From: Treponema sp.
GTDB taxonomy: Bacteria; Spirochaetota; Spirochaetia; Treponematales; Breznakiellaceae
Assembly: GCA_031254315.1 (NCBI GenBank)
Contig: JAIRUQ010000088.1
Location: 1-37,498 of the forward strand
Length of the DNA: 37,498 nt
Direction: 5' to 3'
The notes under the pieces were generated by a model, which was given only the letters and a program-made list of their open reading frames with translations, was not told the origin of the DNA and ran no database searches. Made by a program: the position numbers and the translations under genes. Below, piece after piece: positions 23,456 through 30,985 of the stretch. Each line of letters opens with the position of its first letter. Within the stretch, counting starts at the first letter, position 1.

Positions 23456-23461
23456 TTTATT

Positions 23462-24169
23462 TTAATAAACACTGTATGGAATTATTTCTGTAATTTGGAC
23501 TCTGAAACGGGCAAAAGCCGCCCATCTGCCGCTGGAAATATAGTAGCGCGGAAACTCTGCAAGGCTGATAAAACCGGTAACTTCCTTTGGACGGTTTCTT
23601 TCACTGCCTCGTAACATCGCGCGTAGAGCCTCTCTTGCCGCGTCTTCCAGAGCAATTCGTTTTAGCGCGATCCAGCCCGGATATTCTTCGACATAAGACG
23701 GACCGTAGCCTGTAGCTTGAGCGTTTCTAATCATCCCCGTACGCCACACATGAATTCTTCTCTGCGCTGTGTCGTTCAAGTGGTAGTCAGCCCATACCCT
23801 AAGGCGGTTATCTATGACTTCAGTATCTGTTACGCGCAAAGCAGGGTCTCCGTACCGAATTGTTGCGATAGGCTCCAATACAAGGTTTTCTTCGATCCGC
23901 CTTGCCCTCTCTCCTACCTCATAATTAAAAGACCAGCCATAAATCATCGCGGAAAAAAACATGGACAATTCTTCGAGCGCTCTGCGTCCTGCCATTGGGA
24001 CATCAAGGGGGTATTCTGTATCTACATGACCTGCGTACATTGGCTCAAGGTCAACATACACTTCGCCTCGGATTACATAGGTTTGGTTTTCCAATACGCC
24101 GCCTTGGGCAAAAAGAGAGGCAAAAACGGCAAAAAGCATGAAAATAGACAGAAAAAGGGTACGGATCAT
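23462..24169 (-). CDS. Hypothetical secreted protein
   Basis: A 235-residue protein with a clear signal peptide (MIRTLFLSIFMLFAVFASLFA, cleavage near residue 22) and no lipobox cysteine. The mature part has a strand-rich pattern with many Arg and Tyr residues and contains GRRALEELSMFFSAMIYG. I do not recognise a family. It converges on the GGDEF gene with a 6-nt gap. No clear ribosome binding site precedes the ATG. Periplasmic or outer-membrane location is inferred only from the signal peptide. Confidence 0.65.
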   Translation of the reverse strand: MIRTLFLSIFMLFAVFASLFAQGGVLENQTYVIRGEVYVDLEPMYAGHVDTEYPLDVPMAGRRALEELSMFFSAMIYGWSFNYEVGERARRIEENLVLEPIATIRYGDPALRVTDTEVIDNRLRVWADYHLNDTAQRRIHVWRTGMIRNAQATGYGPSYVEEYPGWIALKRIALEDAAREALRAMLRGSERNRPKEVTGFISLAEFPRYYISSGRWAAFARFRVQITEIIPYSVY

Positions 24170-24366
24170 ACTTATTTATCGGTAAATTTGCGGTTAATTA
24201 ATAATCCCAAAATGTATAATTATTGTTAAATATATCCACAAAAATAGCTGAAATACCAGATCAATATGCTCTCCTTCCCATGCTGAGTAAACAAATACCG
24301 CTACATATAGCGTACCCTATAAGTATGGCACACTAGTTGTTACAAACTACCAGGCAACGCACTGAC

Positions 24367-24384
24367 GGCATACTAAAGTATGCC
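24367..24384 (+). repeat. Perfect 8-bp hairpin in intergenic DNA
   Basis: GGCATACT (24367-24374), AA, AGTATGCC (24377-24384), followed by a T-rich stretch. No plus-strand gene ends just upstream. CACTAGT (24332-24338) and ACTAGTG (24409-24415) form a wider inverted pair around it, so this could be the core of a small mobile repeat. Confidence 0.45.
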
Positions 24385-24413
24385 TTACTTTTTCAAGGGT
24401 GTTACTTTTACTA

Positions 24414-24473
24414 GTGCTACGGCGTGAAGCACTAATCATCCACACGGTTGCACCGTGCGTTTATCCGCCGTGG
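24414..24473 (+). repeat. Dispersed intergenic repeat, copy C (partial)
   Basis: Shares GTGCTAC...GGCGTG, AATCATCCA, a hairpin and CCGCCGTGG with copies A and B. The hairpin is CACGGT (24443-24448), loop TGC, ACCGTG (24452-24457). The CTCCGTG part of the element is missing. The rest of 24170-24503 shows no gene. Confidence 0.55.
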
Positions 24474-24503
24474 TATCTGCTACCGTTGATTATACACCAT
24501 ATT

Positions 24504-25016
24504 TTATACTATCATATTTTTAAAATCAGTATTTATAAAATATTCAATATCATAAATCATTGATTTTATTTTTAAATAATTCAATAATACCGGAATCCCT
24601 AAAAAAATTAATGAGAATATTAAAATAAATATTATATTACTGATTATTCCAAATGAATAAAATAAAAATATAAAATAAATTATTAATGGAATATACGCCA
24701 AAGGTTTCTTAATTTTTATAATAGCTGTATCTTTATTTATTTTACAAAATCCATGAATTATTGGATCAAATTGAGGAAATAATAATTTTCTATTTGCTTC
24801 AAATATAAAAATATCATTGCTGATTATTTCTATTATTGCATCCTCTTTTTCCAATATTTTCCCAATATAATTGGTACATACATTCTTATTTATAAGTAAT
24901 GTCTTTTTGTATATTGTTATTCCATATTTAAGAATTATTTTCTTCCAAAATAGTAATTCAAAAATTACAGGTATAAAGAAGAGTAATAATATAAATATAT
25001 AATTCACTTTGTCCAT
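24504..25016 (-). CDS. Very AT-rich hypothetical membrane protein
   Basis: A 170-residue protein with an N-terminal membrane segment (about 5-23) and two further ones in the second half (about 105-122 and 124-144). The region between them is charged and Lys/Ile-rich. No family is recognised. Composition is far more AT-rich than neighbouring proC and trpS, which suggests foreign origin. There is no Shine-Dalgarno sequence; a perfect TATAAT ends 6 nt before the ATG, so the mRNA is probably leaderless. Confidence 0.6.
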   Translation of the reverse strand: MDKVNYIFILLLFFIPVIFELLFWKKIILKYGITIYKKTLLINKNVCTNYIGKILEKEDAIIEIISNDIFIFEANRKLLFPQFDPIIHGFCKINKDTAIIKIKKPLAYIPLIIYFIFLFYSFGIISNIIFILIFSLIFLGIPVLLNYLKIKSMIYDIEYFINTDFKNMIV

Positions 25017-25022
25017 ACTTAT

Positions 25023-25028
25023 ATTATA
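25023..25028 (-). promoter_or_regulatory. Candidate -10 box 6 nt before a start codon
   Basis: TATAAT on the minus strand (25028-25023), six bases before ATG 25016. The nearby TTGACA (25042-25037) is only 8 nt from it, too close to act as its -35 box. Confidence 0.4.
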
Positions 25029-25095
25029 ACGTTTTTTGTCAACACCTTCCTATATTCAATATTTTTTAATCCAATTGCACATAACTAACTAACTG

Positions 25096-25884
25096 CTACC
25101 CAAGTTCCGTCGAGCGTTTCCATGCGGCTTCTACAGCTTTAATAACCGTACTGCGAAACGCGCCGTCTTCAAGGGCGGCAATTCCCGCTATCGTAGTGCC
25201 GCCCGGAGATGTTACCATGTCCTTCAATTCGCCCGGATGTTTTCCCGTTTCCTGAACCATTGCAGACGCTCCCGCTACTGTCTGGGTGGCGTAACAGAGA
25301 GCTTTGTCTCTGGGCAGTCCGGCGCGTACCCCTCCGTCCGCAAGAGCTTCAATAAATAAATACACAAACGCGGGACCTGAACCGGAAAGCCCTGTAACAG
25401 CGTCCATACAGCGTTCATCAACACAGTCAACAATACCGGCTTTGCCAAGAATTTTTTCCAACTCTTGTACGCTCTGCGCCGAAACTTCAGGCGAAGAAGA
25501 CATAGCGATCATTCCTCTTCCGATGAGCGCCGGAGTATTCGGCATTATTCGCACCACAGGCGATTTTTCCCCGATAGCCGATTGTATCTTTCCTATTGAC
25601 CAGCCTGCCGCCATCGAAACTAAAACCGGTTTTGTTTTTCTTACGGCAGGAGCAATTTCAGCTAACACCTGAGGCAGAACCTGCGGCTTGACAGCGAGGA
25701 AAACAAAGCCGCATTTTTCAACAGCTTCGGTATTGGAAGATAAAACCTTCGCTCCAAGAGAATCCGCCGCGGATTTTGCTTTTTGCGCGTCCGCATCGGT
25801 AAAATAAACTTCTGTTTCTTTGGCGGCGCATTTCATCAAAGCGAAGCCCATGTTGCCGCTTCCTATACAAGCTATTGAGTTCAT
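25096..25884 (-). CDS. proC: Pyrroline-5-carboxylate reductase
   Basis: A 262-residue enzyme that catalyses the last step of proline synthesis (P5C to proline with NAD(P)H). The N-terminal Rossmann motif is GSGNMGFA, followed by FLAVKPQ, RIMPNTPALIG, and the ProC signature around DAVTGLSGSGPAFVYLFIEALADG with the C-terminal VTSPGGTTIAG. Length is normal. The start is ATG 25884, sharing one base with the trpS stop (TGATG) and preceded by AGGGAT; an in-frame TTG three bases upstream is less likely. It is co-transcribed with trpS. Confidence 0.95.
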   Translation of the reverse strand: MNSIACIGSGNMGFALMKCAAKETEVYFTDADAQKAKSAADSLGAKVLSSNTEAVEKCGFVFLAVKPQVLPQVLAEIAPAVRKTKPVLVSMAAGWSIGKIQSAIGEKSPVVRIMPNTPALIGRGMIAMSSSPEVSAQSVQELEKILGKAGIVDCVDERCMDAVTGLSGSGPAFVYLFIEALADGGVRAGLPRDKALCYATQTVAGASAMVQETGKHPGELKDMVTSPGGTTIAGIAALEDGAFRSTVIKAVEAAWKRSTELG

Positions 25885-26879
25885 CAATCTATCCCTGCCG
25901 CTTTACGAAAGCGTTTTACGGTAGCGGCGGCGATAGGACGCGCCTTTTGTGCTCCTTCCGCCAGAATTTTATCGATAGACGGAACGTCCGCTATGATCGC
26001 GTCAAATTTTTCCCGAATAGGGGAGAGACGGCGGTTTATAACACGGAACAACTCTTCCTTCGCCTCGCCCCAGCCCATGCCGCCCGATCGATAGCGAGAG
26101 GCAAGAGCGGATTGCTCGCCGTCATCCGCGAATAATTTGTAAAGCTGAAAAATCTGACTTGTGTCAGGGTCTTTCGGCTCTTCTACGGACTGGGAATTAG
26201 TTGTTATGCGCATAATTGTTTTTTTCAGTGTGTTCTCAGGGGCGAACAGCGGAATGACATTGTTATAACTCTTACTCATCTTGCGCCCGTCAAGCCCCGG
26301 TATAACAGCGGAATCTTCCTGAACTGCCGCCTGAGGAATTTTCAGCACCTGCTGACCGTAGTTTGCGTTTACCGACTGCGCTATATCCTGCGCCATTTCA
26401 ATATGCTGTACCTGATCTTTTCCGACAGGCACGACATCGGAATCAAAAATAATAATATCCGCCGCCATCAGAACAGGATACGTAAAAAGCCCCATATTAA
26501 TTCCGGCATCGGTGTCATCGCCTTTTTCGCTGTTTTCCTGAACGGCGGCTTTGTAGGCATGGGCGCGGTTCATCAGCCCCTTTGCGGTAAATGCCATCAG
26601 CATTGTGGTCAGTTCAAAAACTTCGGGGATCGAACTCTGGCGGTAGAAAATTACCTTTTCCGGGTCCAACCCCGACGCGAGCCATCCTGCGGCTACCTGC
26701 CTGATCGTTGAATTGAGTTCCTTACGGTCTTTTACCGTATTAAGCGCGTGATAGTCGGCAATAAAATAACGGGCATCGTATTCTTTGGCAAGCTCCAGCG
26801 CGGGCTTAATCGCGCCAAAATAATTGCCAATGTGTAAATCCCCGGTTGGTTTTATCCCCGTTAGCGAGATTTTCTTCAT
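25884..26879 (-). CDS. trpS: Tryptophanyl-tRNA synthetase
   Basis: A 331-residue class Ic aminoacyl-tRNA synthetase. The HIGH-type motif is HIGNY (residues 17-21, after GIKPTGDL) and the KMSKS motif is in DGRKMSKSYNN. Other family blocks include DYHAL and PVGKDQVQHIEMAQDIA. Full length for bacterial TrpS. It charges tRNA-Trp. No Shine-Dalgarno sequence is present; a TTTACA-17-TAAATT promoter ends 6 nt before the ATG, so translation is probably leaderless. The stop overlaps the proC start by one base. Confidence 0.96.
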   Translation of the reverse strand: MKKISLTGIKPTGDLHIGNYFGAIKPALELAKEYDARYFIADYHALNTVKDRKELNSTIRQVAAGWLASGLDPEKVIFYRQSSIPEVFELTTMLMAFTAKGLMNRAHAYKAAVQENSEKGDDTDAGINMGLFTYPVLMAADIIIFDSDVVPVGKDQVQHIEMAQDIAQSVNANYGQQVLKIPQAAVQEDSAVIPGLDGRKMSKSYNNVIPLFAPENTLKKTIMRITTNSQSVEEPKDPDTSQIFQLYKLFADDGEQSALASRYRSGGMGWGEAKEELFRVINRRLSPIREKFDAIIADVPSIDKILAEGAQKARPIAAATVKRFRKAAGID

Positions 26880-26885
26880 AGGAAC

Positions 26886-26914
26886 AATTTAACGGTTAAT
26901 TATTGAATTGTAAA
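26886..26914 (-). promoter_or_regulatory. Candidate leaderless promoter of trpS-proC
   Basis: On the minus strand, TTTACA (26914-26909), 17-nt spacer, TAAATT (26891-26886), then six bases to ATG 26879. Its -35 region overlaps that of the divergent promoter at 26908-26936. Confidence 0.45.
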
Positions 26915-26936
26915 GACCGGCAAACTGCGATATTAT
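26908..26936 (+). promoter_or_regulatory. Candidate leaderless promoter of the NusG-II gene
   Basis: TTGTAA (26908-26913), 17-nt spacer, TATTAT (26931-26936), then six bases (TATTTT) to ATG 26943. No ribosome binding site. Back-to-back with the trpS promoter. Confidence 0.5.
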
Positions 26937-26942
26937 TATTTT

Positions 26943-27314
26943 ATGAAGAGATATATAAAGTTTATTGATATTTTCATTATTCTGCTGGTTACGGCTTTGA
27001 CTTTTTTCGCGGCATATATGGTGTACATGAAACCGCAGGGAAACACTCAAGTTTTGATACGCGGGCAGAACGGAGAGTGGGTCTATCCTGTTGAAGCCGA
27101 AGAGACGATTATTATTCCCGGACCACTTGGAAATACAGTGGTGCGTCTCCATGAACGCAAAGCATGGATAGAAACTTCGCCGTGCGATAATAAGACTTGT
27201 ATATCTACAGGCGCGATTTCCGAAAAAGGGCAGTGGGCGGCATGTCTTCCGAATAATGTTTTATTGCTGATACATAGTTCTCAGGAGGATGAGTTTGGTT
27301 ACATCTCATGGTAG
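26943..27314 (+). CDS. NusG domain II-like membrane-anchored protein
   Basis: A 123-residue protein. One N-terminal membrane helix (about 9-28) is followed by a small extracytoplasmic domain like PF07009 (NusG_II): QVLIRGQNGEWVYPV, the motif SPCDNKTC with two cysteines, and GAISEKGQWAACLPN with a third. Such proteins usually sit next to Gx transporters and ApbE / FMN-binding proteins, as here, and are thought to belong to flavin or redox-related envelope systems. It overlaps the next gene. The mRNA is probably leaderless. Confidence 0.82.
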   Translation: MKRYIKFIDIFIILLVTALTFFAAYMVYMKPQGNTQVLIRGQNGEWVYPVEAEETIIIPGPLGNTVVRLHERKAWIETSPCDNKTCISTGAISEKGQWAACLPNNVLLLIHSSQEDEFGYISW

Positions 27315-27852
27315 AAAAAACCTCGCCCTGCTTGGCGCATTCTGCCTGTTCCTTTCCGCTGTTGAATACATGATCCCAAAGCCCCTGCCGTTTATGCGAA
27401 TAGGGCTTGCCAATCTGCCGCTCATGCTTGCCCTTGACATCTTCCCCATACATACATTTTTGGTTTTAGTTTGCATTAAGGTACTTGGTCAGGCGTTAAT
27501 TACAGGGACATTATTTTCATATATTTTTTTATTTTCACTTACGGGAACTTTTTTGTCGGCAATACTGATGTATGTTCTTCGCGCTACGCTTGGAAAAGAG
27601 CGGATAACGTTCATCGGGGTAGGAACTGCCGGAGCCGTTGTTTCCAATCTTTCACAGCTTGCGCTTGCCTATTTTTTTATTTTTCGGGAGAACGTCCGCT
27701 ATATTGCGCCGCCGTTTTTAATCGCAGGTCTTGTTACAGGAATTGTTTTAGGTATTTTTTGCGAAGTCTTCACGCGGAAATCGCGGTGGTATCAAAGCAA
27801 TGCTGACACCGGCGCGGAAGTTATGCAGAGGGAAGAGAATGCGAAGGCGTGA
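27295..27852 (+). CDS. Gx transporter family membrane protein
   Basis: A protein of about 185 residues with five or six membrane helices, matching PF07456, once named heptaprenyl diphosphate synthase component I and now called Gx transporter family. Typical features are the opening FLSAVEYMIPKPLPFMRIGLANLPLML-type segment and KVLGQALITGTLFSY. Start choice: AGGAGG (27283-27288) touches the in-frame ATG 27289 with zero spacing, but stands 6 nt from TTG 27295, so TTG is favoured. It overlaps the NusG-II gene by 20 nt. Substrate unknown; the fold resembles ECF S components. Confidence 0.8.
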   Translation: MVTSHGRKNLALLGAFCLFLSAVEYMIPKPLPFMRIGLANLPLMLALDIFPIHTFLVLVCIKVLGQALITGTLFSYIFLFSLTGTFLSAILMYVLRATLGKERITFIGVGTAGAVVSNLSQLALAYFFIFRENVRYIAPPFLIAGLVTGIVLGIFCEVFTRKSRWYQSNADTGAEVMQREENAKA

Positions 27853-28450
27853 AGTATACGAAAATATTTTTAGCGCAAGAGCGTTGTTTTTAGCAGGGCT
27901 TATAATCATGCCTGCCCTGCTTTTTAATCCAAGTACTGAGTACCGGGTAATTCAATTTTTATTTTTTTTATTTTTAGCATTGCTCTCAGGAAAAAGAATA
28001 GATTTTTTATTAACAATTTTTATAATAATTTTTATAGTCGCCTTTAACCTTATCATCCCCTACGGGCGTGTTCTTTTTTCTATAGGAGCGTTCAAAGTTA
28101 CATCTGGCGCTCTGTTAGCAGGTATTCACAGAGCGATTACCCTTTCAGCGCTTGTCATGCTGTCGAAGGTTACGGTAAGGCAGGACTTAAAATTCCCCGG
28201 CTCTTTTGGGCAAATACTTGGCGAATCCCTTCGAATGTTTTCGATTATAATAAACAGAAAATACCGCATAACAGGCAAAAATTTAATTTCAGAAATTGAT
28301 AACATGATGTTGGAACTCAGCGAAGAAACTGTTTCCCAGCCGCAAGTTAATGAAGTTAAAACTAAGCCTTTGGGGGTTATTGTTTTGATCGCGGTGATTG
28401 TACTTTCGTGGCTCCCGTGGTTTTATATTTTTCTTGTACAGCCCAAGTAG
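27839..28450 (+). CDS. Membrane protein, possibly EcfT / CbiQ-like
   Basis: A 203-residue protein with about four to five hydrophobic segments in the N-terminal 130 residues, a charged cytoplasmic stretch (about 120-175) and a final membrane helix (about 178-198). The block GALLAGIHRAITLSALVMLS and the helical part after it resemble the T component of ECF transporters, but no clear Ala-Arg-Gly motif is seen. I chose ATG 27839 (MRRREVY), preceded by GAGGGAAG; a longer start at 27800 lies deep inside the upstream gene. It overlaps the Gx gene by 14 nt. No ATPase gene is near, so an ECF role is tentative. Confidence 0.6.
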   Translation: MRRREVYENIFSARALFLAGLIIMPALLFNPSTEYRVIQFLFFLFLALLSGKRIDFLLTIFIIIFIVAFNLIIPYGRVLFSIGAFKVTSGALLAGIHRAITLSALVMLSKVTVRQDLKFPGSFGQILGESLRMFSIIINRKYRITGKNLISEIDNMMLELSEETVSQPQVNEVKTKPLGVIVLIAVIVLSWLPWFYIFLVQPK

Positions 28451-28481
28451 ATAGGGTTATAACATCTTAAAATAAAAAGTT

Positions 28482-29498
28482 TTAACGCTTAACAGAAAAA
28501 CTTTTATCCGTTAAAATAAACATTGCGCCGGGCGTTGTCCGTATGCTCCTGTCGCTAAAAATAAAGACAGCCTCTGTTTGCGGTATTGATTCAAGTAAAA
28601 GCCTTCCTCGCTCATAGCCCAAAACAAATACCGACGTTGACAGTGCGTCCGCGTCTATCGAATTTTCTGTTATTATTGTTACAGAGGTAAGTCCGTTGTC
28701 TACAGGATATCCGTTTGAAGGCAGAAAAATGTGATGATAGCGCTTTCCGTTTTCTTCAAAGAAACGCTCATAAATGCCGGAAGTTACAACGGACTGCTCC
28801 GGTATTTGTAAAATCCCTGTAATAGCGCCGTGACTTTCTTCGGGGTTTTGAATTCCAACCCTCCACGGACTGCGGTCTTTCTTTTGACCAATGAGAATTA
28901 TGTTTCCGCCCAGATCAATTCTTGCGCGGTTTATTCCGGCTTCCCTTATGATCCGAGCGGCTTCATCTGCGGCGTAACCTTTCGCTATTGCTCCAAGGTC
29001 AAGAGCCATGCCCCTGCGTGTCAGATATACGCTTTGATTGTACAATTCAACGTTACGCCAATTTACAAGCGGCAGAACGCTGTTAATTTCTTCCTGTGTT
29101 GGGACATGGGGGGCAGGGCTGTTAATCCCCCACAAAGCCACTAATGGTCCCACTGTCGGGTCAAGTGCGCCGCCTGACAACTCCGCGAAATAAATAGCGT
29201 GGGCGATTACTTTGAATGTGTCTTTGTCAACCTGTACCGGCTCAATTCCAGCGGCGGCGTTTATTCTGCTAACGTCTGAGCTTGGGATGTTTACGCTCAT
29301 AAGACTTTCAATTTCGCGTATTCTCGAAAAAATTTCGTCATAAACACTTTCTTGTCCCTGCTCAAAGAGCGTAATGGAACAAACAGTCCCAAGGGCGAGT
29401 TCAATGCGTGAAGATTCTGTTTTTGCGCATGACGCTAAAACGCAAATGATTAAGCCTGAAATAGCGAAAAAAGCGCGAAGGAAGTTTTTATAAGCCAA
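28482..29498 (-). CDS. apbE: FAD:protein FMN transferase, lipoprotein form
   Basis: A 338-residue ApbE-family protein that attaches FMN from FAD to Thr or Ser of target flavoproteins such as Rnf / Nqr subunits or FMN-binding lipoproteins. Signal peptide with lipobox LASC (Cys24). Motifs: LGTVCSI, DPTVGPLVALWG, DLGAIAKGYAAD, RIDLGGNI and the metal site DADALSTSVFVLG. Location is the periplasmic face, as in treponemal Ftp-type enzymes. The only plausible start is TTG 29498, overlapping the anti-sigma gene by 11 nt; it gives a perfect signal peptide. It is therefore last in the sigma / anti-sigma operon. Confidence 0.92.
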   Translation of the reverse strand: MAYKNFLRAFFAISGLIICVLASCAKTESSRIELALGTVCSITLFEQGQESVYDEIFSRIREIESLMSVNIPSSDVSRINAAAGIEPVQVDKDTFKVIAHAIYFAELSGGALDPTVGPLVALWGINSPAPHVPTQEEINSVLPLVNWRNVELYNQSVYLTRRGMALDLGAIAKGYAADEAARIIREAGINRARIDLGGNIILIGQKKDRSPWRVGIQNPEESHGAITGILQIPEQSVVTSGIYERFFEENGKRYHHIFLPSNGYPVDNGLTSVTIITENSIDADALSTSVFVLGYERGRLLLESIPQTEAVFIFSDRSIRTTPGAMFILTDKSFSVKR

Positions 29499-29961
29499 AG
29501 CGCTCTGATAGTTCCTTTAAGTGGCTACCGATAAAAAACGCGCCGTAGGTAGTAAGCACAATACCGATTGTAATTCCTACAGGAAGCAGGAAAGACATTC
29601 CAGATTCGGTAGCAAGCCTCTTGAAATCAAGACCGAAAAAAGCGGTCGCAAGGGAGATCAAAATGACAAGACCTGCGATTACCCAGCCGCGTGTAGAAAG
29701 ACCGCCGGGACTAGCGTAGGCTTCTTCAGCTTCTTCTTCTGCGGTAACTTTCGCCATAATTGAGTCTTCAAGGCTTATCCGTACGCCGTCTGACAATTCC
29801 GGCAAAAAGTCTTCCCTTAATATAATTCTTGAGTTTTCATAAAGTTCAATCTTCTGAGCGCACCGGGGGCAGAAAAGAGAATGTACCCACACCTGTATCT
29901 GATTGACAAAAGGCATGGAATCTTCTTCATAAACCATATCCATTATTTTTGAACAATTCAT
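29488..29961 (-). CDS. Zinc-binding (ZAS) anti-sigma factor, membrane-anchored
   Basis: A 157-residue protein. The N-terminal ZAS / zf-HC2 motif has Cys3 and HSLFCPRC (His27, Cys31, Cys34), the His-x3-Cys-x2-Cys core that binds zinc and holds an ECF sigma factor. Two membrane helices (about 92-110 and 121-144) follow. It lies 21 nt downstream of an ECF sigma gene with GGAG before the ATG. Release of sigma by a redox or envelope signal is the usual mechanism in this family; the signal here is unknown. Confidence 0.88.
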   Translation of the reverse strand: MNCSKIMDMVYEEDSMPFVNQIQVWVHSLFCPRCAQKIELYENSRIILREDFLPELSDGVRISLEDSIMAKVTAEEEAEEAYASPGGLSTRGWVIAGLVILISLATAFFGLDFKRLATESGMSFLLPVGITIGIVLTTYGAFFIGSHLKELSERFGL

Positions 29962-29982
29962 AACATTCTCCTTCCACCTGCT

Positions 29983-30552
29983 TTAGTTTTCAACAAACCC
30001 TTCAAGTTTTTCCCTCAATAATATTTTCGCCCTAAATACATGAGACTTGATAGTGTTTACAGGAAATCCTGTAATCGCCTCAATCTCCTGATACGAACGA
30101 TCATAAAAAAAGAACAAATCAACGCAAATCCTGAAACGTTCCGGCAATTCTTCAACTGCCGTCCGAACTGCTTCCTTTGCCGCATTTCTAAGCGCTCTCC
30201 CCTCCGGCGTATCACCGCCTGCAAGTTTGTCGGCGTCCTCTTCCGCAAGGCTGTGGTATTCTTTCCTCCTGTTTACCTCGTTCAAAGCCGTGTTATACGC
30301 TATTTTGTACAGCCATGTAGAAAAACGGCTTCTCCCTTCAAACCGGGAAAGACTCCGGTACGCTTTAAGAAACACATCCTGCGTAAAGTCACAAGCATCT
30401 TCGCTGTTACGGAAAAAGCTTAAGCCCATACCGTAAACAGCTTTTTCATGCTGTTGCACCAAGAGACGGAACAGGTCTTTCTGTCCCGAAACAATCTGGC
30501 TGACTATTAACTGATCGTTATACTCAGCTTCATCAGCCATTGCGCGGTTCAC
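29983..30552 (-). CDS. ECF (RpoE-like) RNA polymerase sigma factor
   Basis: A 189-residue sigma factor. Region 2 covers about 20-90 (HEKAVYGMGLSFFRNSEDACDFTQDVFLKAY, FSTWLYKIAYNTA) and region 4 about 130-185 (LPERFRICVDLFFFYDRSYQEIEAITGFPVNTIKSHVFRAKILL). It pairs with the ZAS anti-sigma gene downstream. Two starts are possible: GTG 30552, with TATAAT ending 8 nt before it, or ATG 30540, which overlaps the upstream gene's stop by 8 nt. Neither has a Shine-Dalgarno sequence. Likely target genes include its own operon and apbE. Confidence 0.93.
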   Translation of the reverse strand: MNRAMADEAEYNDQLIVSQIVSGQKDLFRLLVQQHEKAVYGMGLSFFRNSEDACDFTQDVFLKAYRSLSRFEGRSRFSTWLYKIAYNTALNEVNRRKEYHSLAEEDADKLAGGDTPEGRALRNAAKEAVRTAVEELPERFRICVDLFFFYDRSYQEIEAITGFPVNTIKSHVFRAKILLREKLEGFVEN

Positions 30553-30877
30553 TGCGCTTTATTATATAATAGGCTAAAAGACCAACACCCATTGAAAGAG
30601 GAATGATCCCGCCCAACAGTCCGTATGAAGCATCATCAACCGCTATCGATAAAAATAAAGTTAACGCTATACCAACACTGCTTAAAAGAAGACCCGATAA
30701 CAGACTGAATGAAAGGAGATTAAACTCCGGTTTTGAATATTGCCCTGCCTTGATTAACAAGACCCTTCGTCTGTAATTCCATAAAAGATAGAAAAAAATC
30801 ACCACCGAACCCATCACAATTCCTACGATAGGAATTATCGATATTATCACCTGAGCGGTAGTTGATGTTCCATTCAT
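30533..30877 (-). CDS. Small hypothetical membrane protein upstream of the sigma factor
   Basis: A 114-residue protein with three membrane helices (about 10-32, 54-78 and 84-106) and a basic loop after the first (YRRRVLLIKAGQY). It has GGAG before its ATG. It overlaps the sigma-factor gene, so it belongs to the same operon. A promoter-like TTGAAG (30945-30940), 16-nt spacer, TAGACT (30923-30918) lies upstream on the minus strand. Family not recognised; it might sense the envelope together with the anti-sigma factor. Confidence 0.72.
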   Translation of the reverse strand: MNGTSTTAQVIISIIPIVGIVMGSVVIFFYLLWNYRRRVLLIKAGQYSKPEFNLLSFSLLSGLLLSSVGIALTLFLSIAVDDASYGLLGGIIPLSMGVGLLAYYIIKRSEPRNG

Positions 30878-30985
30878 ATTTTACTCCAAGTTTAATTGTA
30901 AAACATTTACTTCTTTCAGTCTATGGACTTGTTAAGAAACTTCAACCTTTATAATTTTGACACATAAATAGGGCGAAGGTTGCGC

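Noticed and set aside
25023-25042. TTGACA plus TATAAT as a complete promoter for the gene at 25016
   Set aside because: The spacing is only 8 nt. Only the -10 box is usable; the true -35 contact is unknown.
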